This document shows, one piece after another, positions 26,549 to 34,884 of a stretch of DNA of 37,508 nt. A model generated the notes under the pieces. The model did not search any database, had not been told where the DNA came from, and worked only from the letters and a program-made list of their open reading frames with translations. Made by a program: the position numbers and the translations under genes. Source of the stretch: Planctomycetota bacterium (GTDB lineage Bacteria > Planctomycetota > JAJSAM01 > JAJVHW01); assembly GCA_021414065.1 (NCBI GenBank), contig JAIOPE010000114.1, positions 1 through 37,508 of the forward strand, in the 5' to 3' direction. Position 1 is the first letter of the stretch. Every line of letters starts with the position of its first letter.

Positions 26549-27787
26549 TCACAACACCCCGGGCGGGTGCACTTCGACGACCTCGGACACCACGGTGCCC
26601 CGCGCAAGCCGCGTCGTGAGACGCTCGCCCGGCCCGAGGCCGTCGATGCCGCGGAGCGTCTCGCGGTGTCCGTCGCGCGTGGTGATCGAGTAGCCGCGGG
26701 CGAGGACGGCCAACGGGGACACGGCTTCGAGATGGCCGGCGACGCGCGACAGGCGCTCGCGGGAGCGATGGACGTGGCGCTCGAGCGCGGCGAAGCTGCG
26801 AGTCTCCCATTCGTCGAGATCCTGCGCGAGTCGGCGCAGCCGCTCGATGGGCTGGGCGAGGGCGTGCGTGCGCTCCAGCGCCACGAGTCTCTCGCGGGCA
26901 AGCTCGAGGCGGTGCGTGACGCTGCGGGAAAGTCGCGTGCGGTTTTCGTCAATCCGCCCCAGTAGCTCCGCGACGTCGGGGAACACGATTTCGGCCGACT
27001 CGCTCGGCGTGGCGGCGCGCAGGTCGGCGACGAAGTCCGCGATCGTCGTGTCGGTCTCGTGCCCCACCGCGGAGACGACCGGCATCGGCGCGGCAGCGAT
27101 CGCGCGGGCGACGGCCTCCTCGTTGAACGTCCAGAGGTCCTCGATGCTGCCGCCGCCTCGGCCGACGATGAGGACGTCCACATCGGGGAGCTTCGCGGCG
27201 TCGCGGATCGCCGCGACGACGTCGTCGATCGATCCCTCGCCCTGCACTCGAGCCGGGATGACGGTGATCCACGCGCGCGGCATCCGTCGCAGGGCGATCT
27301 TCAGCAGGTCTCGGACGGCAGCGCCCGTCGGCGACGTGACGACCGCGACGTGCCGCGGGACGAGCGGCAGCGGACGCTTGCGTTCCTCGTCGAAGAGGCC
27401 CTCGGATGCGAGCTGCGCCTTGAGTTGCTCGAATCGCACGTGCAGGTCGCCGACGCCGAGCGGCGTGAGCCCCGTGCACACGAGCTGGTACTTGCCGTGC
27501 GGTGGGTAGACGTCGATCTTCCCCATGGCGACGACATCCTGGCCGTCTTCGGGGCGAAAACGCAGGCGATCGGCGGTGCTGCGCCACATCACCGCGGGGA
27601 GTTGCGCCTCGGCGTCCTTCAGCGTGAAGTAGACGTGCCCCGACGATTGCCGGCGGAGATTCGAGATCTGGCCGCGGACGGCTGCGCGCGGGAACGCCTC
27701 GCCGAGGAGGGCGGCGATGACCGTGGTGATCTCACCGACCGTCAGCGGCTGATCGTCAGGGCGGCGGGGCTTCGTGGCGGCTGGCAC
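26549..27787 (-). CDS. xseA: Exodeoxyribonuclease VII large subunit
   Basis: A 412-residue protein with the family layout. The N-terminal OB-fold, about 15-110, contains VRGQISNLRRQSSGHVYFTLKD. The catalytic domain contains RHVAVVTSPTGAAVRDLL, ITVIPARVQGEGS, DVLIVGRGGGSIEDLW, FNEEAVARAI and SAVGHETDTTIADFVADLRAATPS, all typical of XseA. A long coiled coil leads to the C-terminal ARGYSI segment. It forms exonuclease VII with XseB, encoded just downstream. It starts with GTG at 27787 without a clear ribosome-binding site, so the exact start is less sure. Confidence 0.96.
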   Translation of the reverse strand: MPAATKPRRPDDQPLTVGEITTVIAALLGEAFPRAAVRGQISNLRRQSSGHVYFTLKDAEAQLPAVMWRSTADRLRFRPEDGQDVVAMGKIDVYPPHGKYQLVCTGLTPLGVGDLHVRFEQLKAQLASEGLFDEERKRPLPLVPRHVAVVTSPTGAAVRDLLKIALRRMPRAWITVIPARVQGEGSIDDVVAAIRDAAKLPDVDVLIVGRGGGSIEDLWTFNEEAVARAIAAAPMPVVSAVGHETDTTIADFVADLRAATPSESAEIVFPDVAELLGRIDENRTRLSRSVTHRLELARERLVALERTHALAQPIERLRRLAQDLDEWETRSFAALERHVHRSRERLSRVAGHLEAVSPLAVLARGYSITTRDGHRETLRGIDGLGPGERLTTRLARGTVVSEVVEVHPPGVL

Positions 27788-27957
27788 GTGAAGAGTGTCG
27801 CGGAGGGGAGGGACGTCATCGCCCGCGACTCGGGCCTACCTCGTCGGGGACGTCGCTGCGACCGCGGCGTCACCGTCTCCTCGGTCCGGCCCGGCCGCTC
27901 TGCTCCGCGGAATCGCGTCTCGGTCGGCGCTGCGCGTCGATCGTCCGCCTCCCGACG

Positions 27958-29511
27958 TCACCTCGCGTAGTCGGTGACCCGCAGTTCGCGCATCAGCGTG
28001 ACCTTCACTTCGCCGGGGTAGGTCAGTTCGTTCTCGACGGCACGGGCGATCTCGCGAGCGAGGCGCTGGGCGGTGCGGTCGCCGATCTTGCTCGGGTTGA
28101 CCATCACGCGGATCTCGCGGCCCGCCTGGATGGCGAAGGCCTGGTCCACGCCCTCGTAGCGGCAGGCGATCTCCTCGAGCTTCTGCAGGCGCTGGACGTA
28201 CTTCTCGAGGCTGTCGCGGCGAGCGCCGGGACGAGCCGCGGAGACGGCGTCGGCGGCGGCCGTGAGCACGGCGTACGGACTCTCCATCCGAACGTCTTCG
28301 TGGTGGGCTGCAATCGCGTTGACGACGATCGCCTCCTCGCCGCAGCGGCGCGCAATGTCGGCGCCGATCGCGGGGTGGCCGCCCTCGATCTCGTGATCGA
28401 CGGCCTTGCCGATGTCGTGGAGCAGACCGCAACGCTTCGCGAGGCGGGTCTTCATGCCGAGCTCACCCGCCATCGCGGCGCAGACCTCGCCGGCTTCGAC
28501 GGAATGCATGAGCACGTTCTGGCCGTAGGACGTGCGGTACTTGAGGCGCCCGAGCAGGTGGACGAGCTTCGGGTGCATCTGACCGAGGTTGGCCTCGAGC
28601 ACGGTCCGGCGACCGGTCTCGTTGATGTCCTCGTCCATCTCGCCCTGCGTCTGCTTGACGAGTTCCTCGATGCGCGCCGGGTGGATGCGGCCGTCCTTGA
28701 TCAGCTTGAGCATCGTGCGACGGGCCGTCTCGCGGCGGACGCCGTCGAAGGCCGAGAGCACGATCACGCCCGGGGTGTCGTCAACGATGACGTCCACGCC
28801 GGTGGCCTTCTCGAAGGCCCGGATGTTGCGACCCTCGCGGCCGATGATGCGGCCCTTCACGTCCTCGTTCGGGAGGTCCACGACGGAGACCGTGATCTCG
28901 GACGTGTGCTGCGCGGCGACGCGCTGGATGGCCGTCGAGAGGATGTCCTTCGACTTCTCCTCCACGGTCGACTTCACGTCTTCGAGGCTCTTCCGGATGA
29001 TCTTCTCTTCCTCCTCGGCCACCTCCGCGTGGCAGCGCTGGAGGAGTTCCTCGTGGGCCTGCTCCCGGGTGATGCCTGAGAGGCGCGAGAGCGCTTCGCG
29101 CTGCTCTTCTTCGGCCTTGGCGATCGCGTCCTCGCGAACGCGGACGTCGGCGGTGCGTTTCGTGACGATGACTTCCATCTCGTCCATGGCGCGCCGGTTC
29201 TTGTCTACGGCCGACTCGCGGTCGGAGAGCGACTGCTCTCGACGGCTCAGTTCGCGTTCGGCGGCGCGCGCCTGATCGCGCTGCGCCTCGAACTTGCGGT
29301 CCTGCTCCTCACGGAGCTTCAGGATCTCGGACTTGGCCGCGAGTTCCGCTTCGCGCTTCAGGTGCTCGGCGTCCGTGACGGCGCGTTCGCGGAGGGCCTT
29401 CGACTCGGCTTCGAGCGCGCTCCGGTCGACGCCCGCCCGGTTCCTGCCGAGCACCCAGGCCACGACAAATCCGATCACCAGGCCGGCGATACCGCCGATG
29501 AGATAGTCCAC
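27958..29511 (-). CDS. rny: Ribonuclease Y
   Basis: A 517-residue membrane-anchored endoribonuclease that starts mRNA decay. It has an N-terminal membrane helix (about 5-22, IGGIAGLVIGFVVAWVLG), a long Glu/Lys/Arg-rich coiled coil (about 25-200), a KH domain with GRIIGREGRN (220-229), and an HD domain with LLHDIGKA (H365, D366) and downstream HHEDV. The length matches the family (about 520). I chose GTG at 29511 because it directly begins the membrane segment and follows GGAGGT by four bases. The open frame up to 29673 adds only non-conserved residues. It is followed after 170 bp by xseA. Confidence 0.96.
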   Translation of the reverse strand: MDYLIGGIAGLVIGFVVAWVLGRNRAGVDRSALEAESKALRERAVTDAEHLKREAELAAKSEILKLREEQDRKFEAQRDQARAAERELSRREQSLSDRESAVDKNRRAMDEMEVIVTKRTADVRVREDAIAKAEEEQREALSRLSGITREQAHEELLQRCHAEVAEEEEKIIRKSLEDVKSTVEEKSKDILSTAIQRVAAQHTSEITVSVVDLPNEDVKGRIIGREGRNIRAFEKATGVDVIVDDTPGVIVLSAFDGVRRETARRTMLKLIKDGRIHPARIEELVKQTQGEMDEDINETGRRTVLEANLGQMHPKLVHLLGRLKYRTSYGQNVLMHSVEAGEVCAAMAGELGMKTRLAKRCGLLHDIGKAVDHEIEGGHPAIGADIARRCGEEAIVVNAIAAHHEDVRMESPYAVLTAAADAVSAARPGARRDSLEKYVQRLQKLEEIACRYEGVDQAFAIQAGREIRVMVNPSKIGDRTAQRLAREIARAVENELTYPGEVKVTLMRELRVTDYAR

Positions 29512-29910
29512 CGCGACCTCCGCTTCTTGAAGTGTTGAGGTTAGGTCGGGACGACGATCCGTCCCACCTGCGGCGTCCGGCGGCACGCTCCGGCAGCGCA
29601 CGTGCTGACCACACGACCGATTCGCGGTCGCGCGGAGGCTCGATGCTGGTCTGCGCACGCAGTGCGAAGGCACTGCGCACCCCGGCTGCGACGCGTTGAA
29701 GCGCGCAACCTGGGGCTGGAGTTTGCGTTCTGAAATCCGTCAGGTCCGCCGGCCCCGGCCGATCCAACCGCGGGGGCGTGGCGAAATCGCAGCTTACCGC
29801 GCCGGCGCGCGGGCGTGTCAGGTTCTCGACCGGAAAGCGTTCCGACAGTGGTTCGACGGCCGAGCGGCGGCCGAGCGGCGGGTTGGCGGTCAGCGGACGA
29901 CGGTCGCCGG
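29512..29910. other. Gene-free 399-bp stretch upstream of rny
   Basis: No convincing gene is present. It should hold the rny promoter and leader. It contains the hairpin at 29658-29677 and a short direct repeat of GGCCGAGCGGC near 29858-29878. I see no recognisable promoter boxes or riboswitch. Confidence 0.5.
29658..29677. terminator. Perfect hairpin between the coiled-coil protein gene and rny
   Basis: CGCAGTGC and GCACTGCG pair over 8 bp around a GAAG loop. No T-tract follows on either strand. Its position after the end of the five-gene pab run and before rny fits a terminator, but it could also be part of the rny mRNA leader. Confidence 0.35.
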
Positions 29911-31179
29911 CTACTGGATTCGCAGGCAGGTCAGTCCGCTCTCGCGCCAGACCTTCGCCGAGCCCTCAAGCGAAAGCGTGTACGCGCCATCGAAGAACGG
30001 AGCCTTCCGCCCTCCGACGATGAGGAACCCGTCCACGAAACGGAGTCGCACGGCACCGTCGGCAGCAACGGAGATCTCGAGGCGAGCGGCCTCGACCGTC
30101 CGGAGGGTGCGGCCGGACTCGTCCCGGCCCGTGACGCGGACCCCGAGCAGGTCCAGCGCCGAGACCCCGCTCAGCGACTCGATCTCGTACCGGGCGGCGC
30201 CGGTGGTCCCTTCCAGGAGCCCATTGATCCTCGTACGGATGCGGTCGAGGTCGGCCGGGTCCCGCGTGGCGGTCGCCGAAGTCGGCGGGGTCGCACGAGG
30301 CGTCGGCTGCGGCGCCGCGGACGGGGCCGACGCGGACACCGGTCGGTCCGCACCGCCCGCCGCAGGCTCGGCGGGCAGGCCGCGGGGAACGCGCGCATCT
30401 GCGGCCGACGCACCGGCGGGCTGGAGGGGACCCGCGAACGCCGGCGGCGCGGCCGTGACGGCGGCAGCGAGCAGGCGTGCCAGCTCGTCTGCCCGGGCCT
30501 TCTCGGCCCCTGCGACCTCCCGGAGCGCGCCGACCTCGGATCGAAGCCCGCGAACTTCCCCGGACACCCGTTCCGACTCGGCCAGCTTCGCCGACACGGA
30601 CCGCTCCCGCTCCTCACGGAGGCGCCGCTCCTCGGCGAGCGCGGCGCGTGTCGTGTCGAGATCGACACGCACGGACGCGCCGTCGGCCGCCGCGGCCGCG
30701 ATTCTCGCCTCAAGCTCCGTCCGGACGACCGCGACACGCCCGGACGCGATCCGCTCGGTCTCACGATCGCTTTGCAGAGCCTGCCGATCGCGTGCAACGT
30801 CCGAGCGGAGGACCTCCAGGCGGTCGTCCGTGGAGCGTACGCTCCAGACGACTGCGGCACCGGCAGCGAGCACGACGACGGGCACGAGGACGAGCGCCAC
30901 GAGCAGGCTGCGCGCGCGGCGACGCTCCTCTCGCAACTCCGTGCCGAGGTACTCGTGCGACTTGGCGAGCCCCTCCACCGCGCGGATGAGTTCGCGCGCC
31001 TGGGCCCGGTTCGCGGACGCATCCCGGCTCTGCTGGTCGAGCACGGTCGCAAGTACCGCCGCGAGTCGGCGCGGGTCGCCGGCAAGCTCCACGGGATCGA
31101 GCGGCGCCGGTGCGAACGACGACGTCTCGGCCGACGCGGTGTCGGGCGAACTCCGGGCCATCGGGGAGGGGTCGGTCAT
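29911..31179 (-). CDS. Single-pass membrane protein with long coiled coil
   Basis: A 422-residue protein of no recognised family. Residues 1-90 are cytoplasmic-type helical sequence, 91-113 a membrane helix (SLLVALVLVPVVVLAAGAAVVW), and about 118-275 a coiled coil rich in Arg, Glu and Ala. A Pro/Ala linker (about 280-330) follows, then a globular C-terminal domain ending in a Trp/Cys-containing strand. The likely location is the cytoplasmic membrane with the coiled coil outside, but topology is not proven. The ATG at 31179 is 10 bp after the stop of the gene before it. It is the last gene of the minus-strand run beginning with pabB. Confidence 0.6.
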   Translation of the reverse strand: MTDPSPMARSSPDTASAETSSFAPAPLDPVELAGDPRRLAAVLATVLDQQSRDASANRAQARELIRAVEGLAKSHEYLGTELREERRRARSLLVALVLVPVVVLAAGAAVVWSVRSTDDRLEVLRSDVARDRQALQSDRETERIASGRVAVVRTELEARIAAAAADGASVRVDLDTTRAALAEERRLREERERSVSAKLAESERVSGEVRGLRSEVGALREVAGAEKARADELARLLAAAVTAAPPAFAGPLQPAGASAADARVPRGLPAEPAAGGADRPVSASAPSAAPQPTPRATPPTSATATRDPADLDRIRTRINGLLEGTTGAARYEIESLSGVSALDLLGVRVTGRDESGRTLRTVEAARLEISVAADGAVRLRFVDGFLIVGGRKAPFFDGAYTLSLEGSAKVWRESGLTCLRIQ

Positions 31180-31189
31180 GGGAGGACTC

Positions 31190-31849
31190 TCAGCGACCGG
31201 TCGTCGTGCCTGCGGGATCCTCGCGGAAGCGGCGGATTCGCTCCAGTTCGAGGCGGTCCTGCGCGAGCGGGCGGCCTTCCCATTCGACGTCCGTGAGGTC
31301 CGACAACTTCCGGCCCGGCGGAAGCGCGAGCAGAACTTCACGCAGGGTCCCGGGCTCGAGGCGCAGGCGGACATCGCCGGCACCGAGGCTCCTGAGGCGC
31401 AGGGCGTCGGCGGACGCCAGGTCGTGGTGACCGTCGATCACGTCGATCGGCGCCCAGTCATCGGAACCGACGCGGCACCGCGGCGCCGCCACCGCGAGGT
31501 CGATGTCCCAGATCTCGCGTGGAGAGACGTTGGCGAGCACCAGACTGACGAGCTCCCGCGGCGCCCCGGGTGCGAAGAGCCGCCCGGCGAGCCGAGGTTC
31601 CCCGGTTGCGTCGGGTCCCGCGGGGATGAGCATGGCTTCGCGGGCGCCGCCGGAGGGGAGCCGGAAGATGTCGATCTGCGCCACCGCACGCACCGGGGGC
31701 AACGTCGGCGGGTTCGCATCCTTCCAGGCCGACCAGGCCGTGACGCCGACGGCCGCAGCGAGCAGGCCGGTGGACGTGCCGAACGCCACCGCGACCCAGG
31801 GACGCGGCGCGCGGGGAACCGGAACGAGGTCGTCGTCCGAGTCGCTCAA
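31190..31849 (-). CDS. Membrane-anchored protein of unknown function (TTG start)
   Basis: A 219-residue protein with an acidic N-terminus (SDSDDDL), one membrane helix (about 18-41, WVAVAFGTSTGLLAAAVGVTAW) and a beta-rich domain outside it. The domain includes ISPREIWDIDLAV-like strands and a C-terminal Arg-rich helix. I recognise no family. The start is inferred as TTG at 31849 because it forms a TTGA overlap with the stop of the upstream gene and the frame has no ATG or GTG nearby that keeps the membrane helix. It is followed after 10 bp by the coiled-coil protein gene, and the two membrane proteins may form a complex. Confidence 0.55.
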   Translation of the reverse strand: MSDSDDDLVPVPRAPRPWVAVAFGTSTGLLAAAVGVTAWSAWKDANPPTLPPVRAVAQIDIFRLPSGGAREAMLIPAGPDATGEPRLAGRLFAPGAPRELVSLVLANVSPREIWDIDLAVAAPRCRVGSDDWAPIDVIDGHHDLASADALRLRSLGAGDVRLRLEPGTLREVLLALPPGRKLSDLTDVEWEGRPLAQDRLELERIRRFREDPAGTTTGR

Positions 31850-32646
31850 CCCCAGACCTTCGCGTCCTTCTTGTGGTCGTTGTACCACTTGCGAGCCGCC
31901 AGGGGATCCGCGAGGTTCTGTCCCGACAGCGCCTTCAGCGCCGCCATGACGCCGCCCTGGATCGCGTTCCACTTCGCCACGGCGGCGGAGTTCTTCCCGT
32001 CACGCGAAGCCGCGAAAACCGACTCCCCGGTCTTCAGCACTTCCTCCATGAGCCCCTTGCGAACGTCGCCGGCGGCATCCTTGTAGCCGGAGACCGCGTC
32101 GGCGGCCTTGGCGACGACGTCGTTCTCCTTTCGCTTGAGCAGATCGAGGAGAAAGCCGGTCGTGGCCTTCGACGGATCCGCGACCTTCTTCATGGCGCGC
32201 AGGCCGCTGCTCACGATCTCGGTCGGCGGATTCTTGGCGTCCACTGCCTTTCCGACGATCTCGCGGAGCGGCTTCCCGGCCGCCGCGGGGCCGAGTTCGC
32301 CCAGACCGTCGAGCGCCGCGGTCGCCACGGCGGGCATGTCGAACTCCCGACCGAAGTGCTCGAGCAGGTCCGGCACCGGCTTCTTCGCGGCGTCGGACAC
32401 GGTGCCGTCCTTCCAGATCGTGACGAGCTTCGTGATGGCGGCCTTCGACTCGGCCTCCTCGGGCTTGGCCATCTTCGCCTTGATGTCGTCGATGGCCTTC
32501 GCGGCCTCCGCCGACTTCTCCTCGCTGGGCTTCGCATCGACCTTCGGTGCGTCGTCGGCGCGTGCGGGGGCCGGCGAGGGTGCGACCGTCGCGAAGACGG
32601 CACTTCCTGCGAGCAGTGCGGCGAGCGCGGACGTTCGGATGGTCAT
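31846..32646 (-). CDS. Secreted helical-repeat (HEAT-like) protein
   Basis: A 266-residue protein with a clear signal peptide (1-27, SALAALLAGSAVFATVA core, ARA/D cleavage). The mature part is almost wholly alpha-helical and Lys/Ala-rich, with repeating 30-40-residue units (DAAKKPVPDLLEHF, VATAALDGLGELGPAAAGKPL, EIVSSGLRAMKKVADPSKA) that resemble HEAT repeats. It should be periplasmic or extracellular and serve for protein binding. The ATG at 32646 follows a GGGAGAA site. It lies 40 bp after pabC and overlaps the next gene by TTGA. Confidence 0.65.
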   Translation of the reverse strand: MTIRTSALAALLAGSAVFATVAPSPAPARADDAPKVDAKPSEEKSAEAAKAIDDIKAKMAKPEEAESKAAITKLVTIWKDGTVSDAAKKPVPDLLEHFGREFDMPAVATAALDGLGELGPAAAGKPLREIVGKAVDAKNPPTEIVSSGLRAMKKVADPSKATTGFLLDLLKRKENDVVAKAADAVSGYKDAAGDVRKGLMEEVLKTGESVFAASRDGKNSAAVAKWNAIQGGVMAALKALSGQNLADPLAARKWYNDHKKDAKVWG

Positions 32647-32686
32647 GGGGTTCTCCCGGGTTGCGACGCGAGCAGACGATGAGATG

Positions 32687-33511
32687 TTAGACGCCCGAAG
32701 TGCCCCCGGAGTCGCGATCCGGTTGGACTTCTTCGCGGAGAGACGACGCAAGTGCCGCGCCGGGTGTCCGCCGACCGTCCACGGTCCGCAGGATCTGCAC
32801 TCCAGCCAGGCTCGACGTGACGAACGCCTCGCCTGCGTTCCGCACATCGTCCATGCTCACGCGGCGCTCCTCCACGGTCGCGCCGCGCGACCGGAGCGCT
32901 GCGAGAACCCTCGCCCGGGTGATCCCGGGAAGCACGCCGCGGCTGAGCGTCGGCGTGACGACGCTGCCACCCACCACGACGAACAGGTTCGCCGCATCGG
33001 CCTCCGCGACGTCTCCGTCGGTCGTCCGCAGCAGCGCGACGTGGGCGCCGCGCGCACGGGCCAACCGGCGGGCCTCGACCTTGTCCATCCAGGAGAGCAC
33101 CTTGTGTCCCGCCAGAGGACTCAGGGGGTCGATTCGCGGCGCGTCGAGGATCACGGCATCGAGCGCGACGGCAGGCGGCGAGACCGCACGGAGGACGAGG
33201 ACGACGCCCGGCTCCGTCACGTCGTCTGCGCCGAGTCCCGTCCACGGGCCCCGGGACACGCTGATCCGCAACGCCGCTCGCGCCGGACTGCCTTCTTCCG
33301 CGTGCATCGCGGGGAGCACTTCGCTGACGCCCTGCAGCAGGTCGAGCGGCATGGAGATCGCGAGCTTCGAGCAACTCCGGCGCATGCGCTCGATGTGTTC
33401 GCCGAGGAACGACGCGCGTCCCGCCGTGACCAGCACGGTCTCGAACACGCCGTCGCCGAGGTGGAACCCGCGCTCGAGGCCGCTCTCGCAGAAGGACCGG
33501 ATTGCCGTCAT
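32687..33511 (-). CDS. pabC: Aminodeoxychorismate lyase-like class IV PLP enzyme
   Basis: A 274-residue protein of the fold-type IV PLP family. Markers are FHLGDGVFETV (16-26), the PLP lysine K137 in GHKVLSWMDKVEARR, and EADAANLFVVVGG (170-182) before SRGVLPGITR. In p-aminobenzoate synthesis PabC releases pyruvate from 4-amino-4-deoxychorismate. The family also includes branched-chain and D-amino-acid aminotransferases, which sequence alone separates poorly. Here the ATGA overlap with pabB settles the likely role. The C-terminal tail beyond about 245 is hydrophilic and variable. Confidence 0.85.
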   Translation of the reverse strand: MTAIRSFCESGLERGFHLGDGVFETVLVTAGRASFLGEHIERMRRSCSKLAISMPLDLLQGVSEVLPAMHAEEGSPARAALRISVSRGPWTGLGADDVTEPGVVLVLRAVSPPAVALDAVILDAPRIDPLSPLAGHKVLSWMDKVEARRLARARGAHVALLRTTDGDVAEADAANLFVVVGGSVVTPTLSRGVLPGITRARVLAALRSRGATVEERRVSMDDVRNAGEAFVTSSLAGVQILRTVDGRRTPGAALASSLREEVQPDRDSGGTSGV

Positions 33512-34884
33512 GCGTCACCCGCCCCGAGCGCACGAAGGATCGCGCGCGCCTTCACCAGCGTCTCCTCGTACTCAGCCTCCGGGCTCGAGTCGGCCACGAT
33601 CCCTCCGCCGACGCGGAACGAGAGATCGTTCCCGTCGGTCACGATCGTGCGGATGAGAATGTTCAGCACGAGGTCGCCTTCGTGTCCGAACCACCCGGCC
33701 GCTCCGCAGTACGGTCCCCTGCGCGCGTCTTCGAGTGACTCCAAGATCTCCATTGCACGGATCTTCGGCGCGCCCGTGATGCTGCCGCCGGGGAAAGTGG
33801 CGCGGAGCAGATCCGCAGCGTGAACCGCAGGGTCCAGTTCGGCCGCGACGACGGCATGCGCGTGGAACACCGTCGGGTGGGCGACGACTTCACGCGCAGT
33901 CTCGACGCGCACGCTCCCGGTCGTCGCGACGCGGCCCAGGTCGTTCCGGAGCAAGTCCACGATCATCGCGAGCTCGGCGCGGTCCTTCGCGCTCGCCTCG
34001 AGCTCCGCACGACGGGCTGCGTCCGACGTCGGGTCGGTCCCCCGCGGCTGCGTGCCCTTGACCGGATGCGTGACGACCCGCCCCCCGCGCCGCTCGAGGA
34101 ACAGCTCCGGGCTGATCGACAGCACCTGCGGACCGCCGAGATCTAGGAAACAGCCGTACGGCGCCGGGCTCTCTGCCCGCAATCGCCGGTAGAGCTCCCG
34201 AGGCGAAACGGCGAGCCGCCCCTGAAACCGCTGGGCGAGGTTGGCCTGGAAGATGTCGCCCGCACCGATGTGATCCAGCACATCTCTTGCCCGGCGCAGG
34301 TACTCGCCCCGCGTGATGTCCGGCGCGACCCCGTCCGCGGCCGGGCCGGGGATCGCGTCCGGCGTGACGCCCGCGCGGATCACTTCGATCGCCTCCGCCT
34401 GGCGGGCGAGAAGTCGCGACGGCCCCTCGGCGCGGTCGCACGTGCCTGTCACGAACAAGCGGCGGTCGCGACGATCTTCGACGAGAAGGGCCTCGTACTC
34501 GGCGAGCACGAACTCCGGCACACGCGAGTCCACCGGATTCCGTGTCGGCAGGCGCTCGATGTCGCGACCGAGGTCGTATCCGAGCCAGCCGATCGTTCCC
34601 CCGCGGAAAGGGACCGGGGAACTGGGGTCCGGCTCCAGCCGACGCCCGCCGAGAAATGCTCGGATTCCTTCGATTCCACCGGCCCGGCCGGGCGGCCAAC
34701 GCAGGTTGCGTCGCGGCCGCCAGCCGAGGAGCGACCACCGCCCGGGCCCCTCGGGGTCGCCCTGGCCGTCGAGGAACGCCACGCCCTTCTCGCGCCCGGC
34801 GAGCATCCAAGCGACGGGCCACAGCGGCGCGTACGGAAGTTCCTGCCTGAAGGCGGCGAGCGGGCGCTCCGATGAATGGGACAT
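33508..34884 (-). CDS. pabB: Aminodeoxychorismate synthase component I
   Basis: A 458-residue chorismate-using enzyme. The C-terminal domain contains GAGDIFQANLAQRF (207-220), HPVKGTQPRG (273-282), DLLRNDLGRVA, FPGGSITGAPKIRAMEIL and AEYEETLVKA. The lysine in PVKGT (K276) is the hallmark of PabB; anthranilate synthase TrpE has Ala there. With a glutaminase subunit it turns chorismate into aminodeoxychorismate for folate synthesis. No pabA-like glutaminase gene is in the window. The ATG at 34884 gives the usual size; the longer open frame is shadow on the recombinase gene. Its start codon overlaps the divergent recombinase ATG in a shared CATG. Confidence 0.93.
   Translation of the reverse strand: MSHSSERPLAAFRQELPYAPLWPVAWMLAGREKGVAFLDGQGDPEGPGRWSLLGWRPRRNLRWPPGRAGGIEGIRAFLGGRRLEPDPSSPVPFRGGTIGWLGYDLGRDIERLPTRNPVDSRVPEFVLAEYEALLVEDRRDRRLFVTGTCDRAEGPSRLLARQAEAIEVIRAGVTPDAIPGPAADGVAPDITRGEYLRRARDVLDHIGAGDIFQANLAQRFQGRLAVSPRELYRRLRAESPAPYGCFLDLGGPQVLSISPELFLERRGGRVVTHPVKGTQPRGTDPTSDAARRAELEASAKDRAELAMIVDLLRNDLGRVATTGSVRVETAREVVAHPTVFHAHAVVAAELDPAVHAADLLRATFPGGSITGAPKIRAMEILESLEDARRGPYCGAAGWFGHEGDLVLNILIRTIVTDGNDLSFRVGGGIVADSSPEAEYEETLVKARAILRALGAGDA

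Noticed and set aside
29512..29673. N-terminal extension of ribonuclease Y
   Set aside because: The added 54 residues precede the conserved membrane helix. The GTG at 29511 has a strong GGAGGT site and gives the usual family length.
33508..34884. Anthranilate synthase TrpE instead of PabB
   Set aside because: The residue before GT in PVKGT is lysine, the PabB hallmark, and the gene is coupled to a pabC-like gene.
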